DNA from: Chloroflexota bacterium
Lineage (GTDB): Bacteria; Chloroflexota; Chloroflexia; Thermomicrobiales; UBA6265
Direction of reading: 5' to 3'
NCBI GenBank assembly: GCA_023423795.1
Contig: JAFAEX010000089.1
Span: 1-23,992, forward strand
DNA: 23,992 nt
Position 1 is the stretch's first letter, and each line of letters opens with the position of its first letter. The position numbers were made by a program, and so were the translations under genes. The notes beneath the pieces were generated by a model. The model was given only the letters and a program-made list of their open reading frames with translations. It searched no databases and was not told the origin of the DNA. Positions 1-6,077 of this stretch are shown in pieces.

Positions 1-1
1 G

Positions 2-1888
2 GACCGCGCGCCGCGCCAGGGCGACGACATCCTCCGCACGGGCATCGAGGCCGAACTGGTCGCCGAGCAGCGCCGCCGCTCCGGGGCGAAGCCGCCGGCC
101 GGCGCGAGCGCCGATGCCGCCGCCGACGAGCGCCAGGGCGACGGTCAGTCGCGCGGTCGGGGCCGAAGCAAGGGGCGCGGAACCTCCGGCGGCGATGGGC
201 GGGGCGGCGCGCCGTCCGGACCGCGCGGCAAACTGCGCGTGATCCCGCTCGGCGGCGTCGGCGAGGTCGGCAAGAACATGACGCTCGTCGAGTACGAGCG
301 CGACATGGTCCTGCTCGATTGCGGCGCCAAGTTCCCCGAAGAGGAGCAGCGCGGGATCGACCTGATCATCCCGGACGTGACCTACATAAAGGAGCGGCTC
401 GCCAACCTGCGGGCGATCATCATCACCCACGGGCACGAGGATCACATCGGCGGCCTGCCGTACATCCTGCCGCAGTTCAAGGACCGCGCGCCGATCCCCG
501 TCTACGGGTCGCCGATGGCGCTCGGCTTCATCGAGACCAAACTGACTGAGGGCCGGCTCGATACGTTGGTGGACCTGCGCCCGGTGCAGCCCGGCGAGCG
601 GGTGCAGCTCGGGCAACTGGCGGCGACGTTCATCCACGTCACCCACTCGATCCCGGACACCAACGCGGTCGCGGTCCACTCACCGGTCGGCACCATCGTC
701 GATACCGCCGACTTCAAGTTCGACCCGACGCCGGTGATGGGCGGTCCGACCGACGAGGACCTGCTGCGAAAACTCGGCGACGAGGGCGTGCTGGCGCTCT
801 TCTCCGACACGGTCCGCGTCGAGATGGCCGGCTCCACCCCGTCCGAGCGGGTGGTGCTGGAGACGATGGACGCGACGATCCGCGAAGCGAAAGGGCAGGT
901 GATCGTCACCACCTTCGCCTCGAACATCAGCCGCATCCACATGGCGCTGCTGGCGGCGGCCAAGTACGGCCGGAAAGTCGCGGTCGCCGGGCGCTCGATG
1001 GAGCAGAACGCGCGGGTCGCCCTCGACCTCGGCTACCTCGACCCGCCGGAGGGGCTGCTGCTGCCGCTGGACGAAGTGCTGCGGCTGCCGAAGCACCAAC
1101 GGGTGTTCGTCATCACCGGCAGCCAGGGCGAGGCCGCGGCGGCGCTCGCCCGCATCGCAGCCGCCGAGCACCCGAAGATCCGGGTCGGGCAGGGCGACGT
1201 GGTGCTGGTCTCGGCCACGCCGGTGCCGGGCAACGAGGAAACGGTCACCCGCACCATCGACAACCTGTTCCGGCGCGGCACCCGCGTCGTCTACTCGGCG
1301 ATGGAGCGCGGGGTCCACGTTTCCGGCCACGCCGGGCGGGACGAATTGCGGCGGATGATCGACCTGCTGCGCCCGCGCTTCACCGTGCCGATCCACGGCG
1401 AGTACCGGCACATGGTGCTGTACCGCGAACTATGCGCCGAGGCCGGTATCTCGGCGGATCGGGTGCTGCTCCCGGAGATCGGCGGGGTGCTGGAGTTCAC
1501 CGCCGATACCGCCCAGCACCGGGGCAAGATCCCGGCCGGTTCGACCCTCGTCGATCGCCTCGGCGACCGCGGCTCTGGGCAGGTGACCTTGCGCGACCGC
1601 GACAACCTGACGAAGGACGGGGTGGTGGTCGTCACCATCGTCGTCAACCGGGAGACCGGCACGCTGATCGCCGGGCCGGACCTCGTCGCCAAGGGGCTGC
1701 GGCCGGAGTTGCAGAACGGCGCGCTGCGCGAGGCCGAGGGCGAACTGCGGCGGATGCTGGAGCGGCGGGCCAAAGGCGAAACCCAGTACGGCTACCTGGT
1801 GCAGCGCGCCAAGGAGTGCGTCGGCAAGTCGCTCTACCGGCGCAGCAAGAGCCGCCCGCTGATCCTGCCGGTGGTGACGGAACTGTAG
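2..1888 (+). CDS. rnj: Ribonuclease J, 5'-truncated by window edge
   Basis: RNase J is a metallo-beta-lactamase/beta-CASP nuclease with endo- and 5'-3' exoribonuclease activity in mRNA decay and rRNA maturation. The core begins around base 233 with LRVIPLGGVGEVGKNM. The zinc motif HGHEDH is encoded at 428-445, and the later SGHAG and PIHGEYRH segments are typical of the beta-CASP and C-terminal parts. The core length, about 550 residues, is normal for the family. The frame is open without a stop back to base 2, giving at least 79 residues of Arg/Gly/Ala-rich leader before the core, so the start lies outside the window. Such N-terminal extensions occur in RNase J of several high-GC lineages. 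A GTG at 239 would be a poor start because it cuts into the first beta strand. The family call is very sure; the true start is unknown. Confidence 0.95.
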   Translation, partial: DRAPRQGDDILRTGIEAELVAEQRRRSGAKPPAGASADAAADERQGDGQSRGRGRSKGRGTSGGDGRGGAPSGPRGKLRVIPLGGVGEVGKNMTLVEYERDMVLLDCGAKFPEEEQRGIDLIIPDVTYIKERLANLRAIIITHGHEDHIGGLPYILPQFKDRAPIPVYGSPMALGFIETKLTEGRLDTLVDLRPVQPGERVQLGQLAATFIHVTHSIPDTNAVAVHSPVGTIVDTADFKFDPTPVMGGPTDEDLLRKLGDEGVLALFSDTVRVEMAGSTPSERVVLETMDATIREAKGQVIVTTFASNISRIHMALLAAAKYGRKVAVAGRSMEQNARVALDLGYLDPPEGLLLPLDEVLRLPKHQRVFVITGSQGEAAAALARIAAAEHPKIRVGQGDVVLVSATPVPGNEETVTRTIDNLFRRGTRVVYSAMERGVHVSGHAGRDELRRMIDLLRPRFTVPIHGEYRHMVLYRELCAEAGISADRVLLPEIGGVLEFTADTAQHRGKIPAGSTLVDRLGDRGSGQVTLRDRDNLTKDGVVVVTIVVNRETGTLIAGPDLVAKGLRPELQNGALREAEGELRRMLERRAKGETQYGYLVQRAKECVGKSLYRRSKSRPLILPVVTEL

Positions 1889-1903
1889 GAAGGGCGTCCA
1901 CGA

Positions 1904-1936
1904 CGCGGCCGCCGATTGTGTCGATCGGCGGCCGCG
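1904..1936 (+). terminator. GC-rich hairpin after rnj
   Basis: A perfect 13-bp stem (1904-1916 with 1924-1936) and a 7-base loop lie 16 bases after the rnj stop codon. No T-tract follows, so it may be a weak intrinsic terminator or an RNA 3'-end-stabilising structure. Confidence 0.5.
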
Positions 1937-2078
1937 CCGGCGGGGTTCGTGCCGGATGTCCGCTTGATGCGGTCTCCGGTATGAGCCGCCCGGAAATGGC
2001 TGGCGTGCCCGTGTGGCGACGACCCAAGGCCGTCTTCGTCTCCCGTGGGCAATTTGGCGACACGACCACGCCGGTTTT

Positions 2079-2122
2079 TTCGGTGTTTATTCGGTATTGA
2101 TTCGGCGTTTATTCGGCGACGG
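2079..2122 (+). repeat. 11-bp tandem repeat array, left arm (4 units)
   Basis: The unit TTCGGYRTTKA starts at 2079, 2090, 2101 and 2112, an exact 11-bp period. The last unit has diverged after TTCGG. The array is the inverted partner of the array at 2280-2340. Confidence 0.85.
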
Positions 2123-2279
2123 ATTTCCCATTCCCATGCGGAAACAGGGTTTCTTCGGCGACCCCTCCCATCCTCGCACGTGCAAACGGGGCGGGGTGGC
2201 CGGGCGCCGAGGCTGGGAGGGGGGAGCGAATAAACTCCGGATCGGCCGAAAGCGCGCGTACGTACGCGGCGTAATGCGA

Positions 2280-2340
2280 TCGAAGAAACGCCGAACAAAT
2301 GCCGAATAAATGCCGAATCAATACCGAATAAACGCCGAAG
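2280..2340 (-). repeat. 11-bp tandem repeat array, right arm (5-6 units)
   Basis: CCGAA, the complement of TTCGG, recurs at 2291, 2302, 2313, 2324 and 2335, again every 11 bp, with a degenerate TCGAA at 2280. Read on the minus strand the units match the left arm closely for about 38 bp, including the shared segment TTTATTCGGTATTGATTCGG. The two arms enclose about 160 bp, so the whole resembles a fold-back or MITE-like element. Confidence 0.85.
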
Positions 2341-2430
2341 CAGAGCCTGTTTGGGCATCGCCGGCTGCCGTGTCCATGCCGCAACCGGCGTTTGGCCGCA
2401 ACCCCGAAATTTCTCGGCGCTTCCCAACGT

Positions 2431-2459
2431 GTCATCCCGAGCCCGTCGAGGGATTTCGT
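2431..2459 (+). repeat. REP-like dispersed repeat, copy 1
   Basis: This 29-bp copy of GTCATCCCGAGCCCGTCGAG... pairs with inverted copy 2 at 2482-2510 to form a long hairpin with a 22-base loop. Related sequences are common as dispersed intergenic repeats in many bacterial genomes (general knowledge). Confidence 0.8.
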
Positions 2460-2481
2460 TCTTGCCGGATTCGCGGGGACG

Positions 2482-2510
2482 ACGAGATCCCTCGACGGGC
2501 TCGGGATGAC
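2482..2510 (-). repeat. REP-like dispersed repeat, copy 2 (inverted)
   Basis: It is the reverse complement of copy 1 with one difference over 29 bp. Confidence 0.8.
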
Positions 2511-2520
2511 AACGAGGGCG

Positions 2521-2549
2521 GCGAGATCCCTCGGCACGCTCGGGATGAC
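2521..2549 (-). repeat. REP-like dispersed repeat, copy 3
   Basis: It has the same orientation as copy 2 and begins 10 bp after it. It diverges in the middle (CGGCACG instead of CGACGGG) and ends 14 bp from the amidohydrolase stop codon. Confidence 0.75.
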
Positions 2550-2563
2550 GCCGGGGGCGACGT

Positions 2564-3454
2564 TCAATCGCGCTCCTGCTGTCGGGCATCCTGGGCGGCC
2601 GGCAGGCGGTAGAACCGGCGCGCGTTGTCCGCCCAGAGTTTGGCCCGCGCGTCGTCGCTCAGGTCCGCGGTGATCTCGTCCAGCGTGTCCACCCAGCGGC
2701 GCCAGGTGCCGGCGAGGCGCAGCACCGGCCAATCGCCGCCGAAGGCGACGCGGTCCTCGCCGAAGACCTCGATCGCCCGCCGCACGTACGGCGCGATGTC
2801 CTCCGTCGTCCACGAGTCGAGGTTCGCTTCGGTGGCGACCCCGCTGATCTTGCAGGAGACGTTGGGGAACGCGGCCAGTTCCGCCATCTGAGTCGCCCAC
2901 GGTTCGTACGCGCTGGCCCGGATATCCGGCTTGCCGATGTGGTCGAGCATGAAGGAGACATCGGGACAGCGGCGGACCAGTTCGATCGTGGCCGGCAACT
3001 GGCGAGCGTAGATGCAGAGGTCGAAACTCAGGCCGTAATCGGGCAGCAGTTGCACGCCGCGCACGAAGTCCGGGCGCGTGCAAAAGTCCGGATCGGGTTC
3101 GGACTGGATGAGCCGCCGGATGCCCTTCAGGTTCGGCGTCGTCGCGGCCAGTTCGTCGAGGATGCTCCGGGCGCGCTCGCCGTGCTCCAGCGGCGCCCAG
3201 GCGACGATGCCCTGCAATCGCGGGTCCTCGCGTGCCCGCTCCTCCGCCCAGCGCGCTTCCAGCAGCGCGTAGGCCGGTTCGACCTCGACCTGCAGGTAGA
3301 CCATCGCGGCGACGTCGATGCCGGCGGTCGCCTCGGCGTAGTCGGCGAGGAGGTGCGGGCGGTCGAGGATGTCGTTGCCGTCGAGCCAACTCATGCGGAA
3401 CCGGGTCGGGTCCCAGAGGTGGAGGTGGGCATCGACCAGCGGTACGTTCGGCAT
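2564..3454 (-). CDS. Amidohydrolase-2 family protein (COG3618-type, L-fuconolactonase-like)
   Basis: This is a predicted metal-dependent TIM-barrel hydrolase of 296 residues, the usual family length. The N-terminus NVPLVDAHLHLWDP carries the H-x-H metal site. Family landmarks follow: MVYLQVE, GIVAWAPLE, LKGIRRLIQ, FMLDHIGKPD and, near the C-terminus, AFGGDWPVL with the conserved Asp. Characterised relatives hydrolyse lactones or related compounds, such as L-fuconolactone or 2-pyrone-4,6-dicarboxylate; the substrate here cannot be read from the sequence. The frame is open 62 codons further upstream, but the ATG at 3454 has a strong GAGGAGG Shine-Dalgarno sequence and starts exactly at the domain. 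It is monocistronic and convergent with rnj. Confidence 0.88.
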   Translation of the reverse strand: MPNVPLVDAHLHLWDPTRFRMSWLDGNDILDRPHLLADYAEATAGIDVAAMVYLQVEVEPAYALLEARWAEERAREDPRLQGIVAWAPLEHGERARSILDELAATTPNLKGIRRLIQSEPDPDFCTRPDFVRGVQLLPDYGLSFDLCIYARQLPATIELVRRCPDVSFMLDHIGKPDIRASAYEPWATQMAELAAFPNVSCKISGVATEANLDSWTTEDIAPYVRRAIEVFGEDRVAFGGDWPVLRLAGTWRRWVDTLDEITADLSDDARAKLWADNARRFYRLPAAQDARQQERD

Positions 3455-3669
3455 CTCGTCCTCCTCGCGGTGGCAGCCCGGTTCCTCCGGGGTGCGGGAT
3501 TGTGGTCGTTTCGTGGGCCGATCTTCCCCGAGGCGGCGCGGGCTGTCCACGCCCGGCATGTCCGCGTTGCCGCCGTGGGTATACTTGACGGCATCCCGCA
3601 CCAACGTGCCGCACGACGCCAACGCCACCGGCTTTGTCACCCCGCGCCGGTGGGCGGAGGAGAGGTTTC

Positions 3670-4194
3670 ATGCACGACGACCGGTTCGACGGCCTCGCGC
3701 GCCGCTTCGGCACGGCCATGGGACGGAGGACGTTCGCCGGGAGCGGCATTCTGCTCGCCTTCGGGGTGCGACCGGCGGCCGCGCTCGCCGCCCCGGCGCC
3801 CGACGACGAACCCGCCGTGACGCCGCGCGCCGCCGATGTCGAGGCGAAGTGCCGGGTCTACAGCAAGGGCAAGGTGCGCCGCTATATCAAGAAGGCGGCG
3901 AAGAAATACAAGCAGCCTTACAAGAAGATGCTGTGCGTGGCGATGTGCGAGTCCAGCCTCAATAACTGCGCGGTCAACCGGGCGGGCAAGACTTACGGAT
4001 TGTTCCAGTATCTCAACGATACGTGGAAACGGACTCCGTACAGGAAAAAGGACATGTTCCATCCGAAGTGGAACGCGCTGGCGACTGGCTGGATGTGGAG
4101 CCAGGGCAACCAGAACGAGTGGGATTGCTGTTGCCCGAAGTTCAAGTGCAGATGCCCGGGCAAGACGCCGAGTTGGTGCAAGAAGAAGAGGTAG
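3670..4194 (+). CDS. Secreted Cys-rich lysozyme-like (SLT-fold) protein with Tat-type signal
   Basis: This predicted exported 174-residue protein has an N-terminal twin-arginine segment (GRRTFAG, residues 18-24), a hydrophobic stretch and an Ala-rich cleavage region near residue 41. The mature part resembles a soluble lytic transglycosylase/lysozyme fold: the likely catalytic Glu is residue 94 (CVAMCESSLNN), followed by the Gly/Leu-Phe-Gln segment KTYGLFQYLNDTW (residues 107-119) and a C-terminal Trp-rich region. It has ten cysteines, four of them in the last 22 residues apart from a CCC triplet, suggesting a disulfide-stabilised extracellular enzyme. I chose the ATG at 3670 because GGAGGAGAGG precedes it; the frame extends 12 codons upstream without a ribosome site. 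Peptidoglycan cleavage is inferred from the fold only. Confidence 0.75.
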   Translation: MHDDRFDGLARRFGTAMGRRTFAGSGILLAFGVRPAAALAAPAPDDEPAVTPRAADVEAKCRVYSKGKVRRYIKKAAKKYKQPYKKMLCVAMCESSLNNCAVNRAGKTYGLFQYLNDTWKRTPYRKKDMFHPKWNALATGWMWSQGNQNEWDCCCPKFKCRCPGKTPSWCKKKR

Positions 4195-4210
4195 CCCGCA
4201 CTGAACGCGA

Positions 4211-4250
4211 AGCGGGGCCGCGGCGATTTCGCCGCGGCCCCGCTCTTCAT
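4211..4250 (+). terminator. Rho-independent terminator after the SLT-fold gene
   Basis: A perfect 15-bp stem, 4211-4225 with 4230-4244, has an ATTT loop and is followed by CTTCATTT. It starts 16 bases after the stop codon. Confidence 0.85.
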
Positions 4251-4436
4251 TTCCCCCGATTCTCGGCTCACACGGAATCCGGTTGATCGGGGCGGCGTTT
4301 CGGTCCGCGAAGCAAGGCAGGGCCCGGTGCCCTCCCGGTCCCGGAGCCGCGAACGGACGCGGGAGGCCGCCGGACCCTCCCCGACGAACGCACGGGGTCG
4401 CGCGAGCGAAATGGCAGCGATCGACCGGATTCCGTA

Positions 4437-4868
4437 TCAGCCGTTTCCGGCGCGATCCTTCAGGTCCAGCGCGATGCTGTTCATGCAGTAGCGCAGCCCG
4501 CCGCGGTCGCGCGGGCCGTCCGGGAAGACGTGGCCGAGGTGGGAGTGGCAGTTGGCGCACCGCACCTCGGTGCGGATCATCCCATGGCTGCGGTCCTCGA
4601 TAAGTTCGACCGCCGACGGCGAGACCGTCTCGGTGAACGACGGCCAGCCGCACCCGGAGTGATATTTGGTCCCGCTGTCGAACAGCAGCGCGCCGCAGGC
4701 CCCGCAGTGGTAGGTGCCGTCGTCCTCGGTGTCCACGTAGGCGCCGGTGAAGGCGCGCTCGGTGCCGGCCTGCCGCAGCACGCGGTACTGCTCCGGGGAG
4801 AGGCGCTGGCGCCACTCCTCGTCGGTGGTCGGCAGCGCGTCGATATCGACGAACTCGGTGTCGGTCAT
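4437..4868 (-). CDS. msrB: Peptide-methionine (R)-S-oxide reductase MsrB
   Basis: MsrB reduces the R epimer of methionine sulfoxide in proteins. The 143-residue protein has normal length. It shows two zinc CxxC pairs (C55/C58 and C104/C107), the GCGWPSF motif with a candidate resolving Cys73, and RYCMNSIAL with catalytic Cys128. The start ATG at 4868 is preceded by GAAGGA. A larger open frame runs 47 codons upstream but reads through the orphaned msrA tail. Only 32 bases separate its start from the remnant msrA stop at 4901, so msrA and msrB were probably a tight leftward operon before the 12.2-kb insertion. It is now cut off from the msrA promoter, and I see no obvious replacement promoter at the element's left end. 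Confidence 0.96.
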   Translation of the reverse strand: MTDTEFVDIDALPTTDEEWRQRLSPEQYRVLRQAGTERAFTGAYVDTEDDGTYHCGACGALLFDSGTKYHSGCGWPSFTETVSPSAVELIEDRSHGMIRTEVRCANCHSHLGHVFPDGPRDRGGLRYCMNSIALDLKDRAGNG

Positions 4869-4900
4869 GATGCGTCCTTCGGATGCGTTTCGATGGTGGG

Positions 4901-4969
4901 TCAGTCGGCGCTCGCCGCGGCGGCGGGCACCCCCAGCCCGACCGGGCAGCCGATGCCGGTCCCGTGGTG
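4901..4969 (-). pseudogene. msrA: Orphaned native 3' end of msrA
   Basis: Read on the minus strand this encodes HHGTGIGCPVGLGVPA... and stops with TGA at 4901. It closely parallels the C-terminus of the complete MsrA encoded at 17082-17780 (HHGTGVGCPIGLGVAA...). It sits directly upstream of msrB, where the end of msrA would be expected. I read it as the host's original tail, displaced when the element integrated. Upstream of 4970 the element-derived sequence also happens to encode NGYCP in the same frame. Confidence 0.85.
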
Positions 4970-4995
4970 CGGGCAGTAGCCGTTTGGCACCCCAC
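4929..4995. other. attL
   Basis: The host half is 4929-4962 and the element half 4970-4995, around the core at 4962-4969. The left arm matches the corresponding arm of attR at most positions (CAGCCGA-GCC-GT), and the right arm shares GGCAGTA/GGACAGTA. This is what two related attB/attP sites for a serine integrase would leave. Confidence 0.8.
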
Positions 4996-5076
4996 GCAGC
5001 ACACCCCACGGGGACGCTCGTGCTGGCGTGGTCCGAACGCGAGCTACTCGCATCTTAGCACCGGAGGACGCACCCC

Positions 5077-5514
5077 ATGGATAACCACGTGTATCAGCGC
5101 ATGGAAGAGCGCGCCGAGGGCGAGCAGATGCCAAAGGCGATGCGCGAGGCGATCGAGCGCGACAAGACCGCACGCGAGGCCAAGGAAGCGGCCGAGAAGG
5201 CGCGGGTTGATGCCGCCGTCGCGGCGCACAACGCCTTCGTCGAACAGGCGACGGCCGCACAACGCGCCGAGGCCGAGATGGCGCAGTTGGCTGCCGAGAA
5301 GCGCGCGGCCGACGAGCGGAAGGCCAAGCGGGACCGCTGGGAGGCATCGGCGAAGTTGAACTACCTGCGGACCGGCGGCACCGAGGAGGGATGGGCGGCC
5401 GTTGCCGACGATGCGTGGGCGGAGCATCTCCGGCGGCAGGCGCTGGATGGTCCGACCGTCGAGCAGGAGCGGACCGCTTCGTTCGCCGAGATGCTCGGCC
5501 TACGGAGGCTCTAA
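5077..5514 (+). CDS. Predicted coiled-coil protein, element left end
   Basis: This 145-residue protein is not a family I recognise. Residues about 10-95 are a continuous Ala/Glu/Lys/Arg-rich heptad-like helix (for example TAREAKEAAEKARVDAAV), and the C-terminal 50 residues look globular. The start ATG at 5077 follows CCGGAGGA. Its TAA stop overlaps the next ATG (TAATG at 5512-5516), so the two genes are translationally coupled and probably act together. It is the first rightward gene inside the element's left boundary, a place where satellites often keep regulatory or replication-accessory genes; no function can be assigned. Confidence 0.75.
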   Translation: MDNHVYQRMEERAEGEQMPKAMREAIERDKTAREAKEAAEKARVDAAVAAHNAFVEQATAAQRAEAEMAQLAAEKRAADERKAKRDRWEASAKLNYLRTGGTEEGWAAVADDAWAEHLRRQALDGPTVEQERTASFAEMLGLRRL

Positions 5515-6008
5515 TGAAGCCCGCCCACCACACCGACTCGACCGCACGGATGGAGCAGGAGTCGAAGGTCCTCGAGGAGGGCTTCGCCAGCCTGCTGGAG
5601 CGCCTGAACATCGACTGCGACACGCTCGACCGATACGCCGAGGCAACCGACGAGGACCGGCGTTGGGTCGAGGCACGGGCGCGCTATGCGTCGTCCGACG
5701 CGGCGATGGAGACGCCCGCCGGGGAGTACCTCTCGCCGGCCGCTACCGTCACGCCGGTCATCCCGGAGCTGTCGGTCATCTCGATGCTCTGGCGACGGAC
5801 CTACCACAACGTCGGCGCAGGGGAGTACGCCATCGGCGACTTCCTGCGCCAGCAAGGCTACCCCGAGGAGGTTGCGGCGACGGCGGACCGCTACGAGCGG
5901 CTGCTGTGCGCGGCGCTGTTCGTCACGTCGGAGCGAACCGCGCACCTAATCGGGCAGGCGACGGTCGAGCGCTACCGGCAGGACGAACGCAGGCGCTACG
6001 GCCGCTAG
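5514..6008 (+). CDS. Hypothetical protein coupled to the coiled-coil gene
   Basis: This 164-residue acidic protein is of unknown family. Visible features are a helical N-terminal segment (residues 15-35), a central Pro/Val segment (TVTPVIPELSV) and a helical C-terminal half ending in a basic tail ERRRYGR. The start ATG at 5514 overlaps the previous stop by one base. An in-frame ATG 41 codons upstream lies inside the preceding gene and lacks its own ribosome site. No transmembrane segment or signal is visible. It precedes the primase-polymerase gene by 69 bases, and the order suggests an early replication/regulation module; this is inference. Confidence 0.75.
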   Translation: MKPAHHTDSTARMEQESKVLEEGFASLLERLNIDCDTLDRYAEATDEDRRWVEARARYASSDAAMETPAGEYLSPAATVTPVIPELSVISMLWRRTYHNVGAGEYAIGDFLRQQGYPEEVAATADRYERLLCAALFVTSERTAHLIGQATVERYRQDERRRYGR

Positions 6009-6018
6009 GCACGGAAAA

Positions 6019-6042
6019 GGCCGGGGGCTGGGACCTCCGGCC
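6019..6042 (+). terminator. Hairpin between hypothetical gene and primase gene
   Basis: An imperfect 9-bp stem pairs GGCCGGGGG (6019-6027) with CCTCCGGCC (6034-6042). No T-run follows, so it may attenuate rather than end transcription. Confidence 0.35.
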
Positions 6043-6077
6043 GCTCCGCGCAAGTAGGGTGGCACTAGGAGTAAAAC

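Larger units (their letters stand above)
1937..2563. other. Intergenic region without a credible gene; repeat-rich
   Basis: This stretch between rnj and the convergent amidohydrolase has open frames on both strands, but they run through tandem and inverted repeats and show no recognisable protein. It holds an 11-bp-periodic repeat array in two inverted halves (2079-2339) and three copies of a REP-like repeat (2431-2549). I see no RNA gene in it. Confidence 0.7.

Noticed and set aside
680..1411. 243-codon frame antisense to rnj
   Set aside because: Shadow of RNase J coding sequence with no recognisable domain.
2045..2612. Possible small repeat proteins (motifs such as FGIDSAFIRR)
   Set aside because: The peptides merely translate the 11-bp nucleotide repeats; there is no ribosome site or conserved domain.
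2109..3749. Long minus-strand frame (546 codons) over the repeats and the amidohydrolase
   Set aside because: It reads the amidohydrolase in the wrong frame and translates the 11-bp and REP repeats; low-complexity Arg/Pro/Gly composition.
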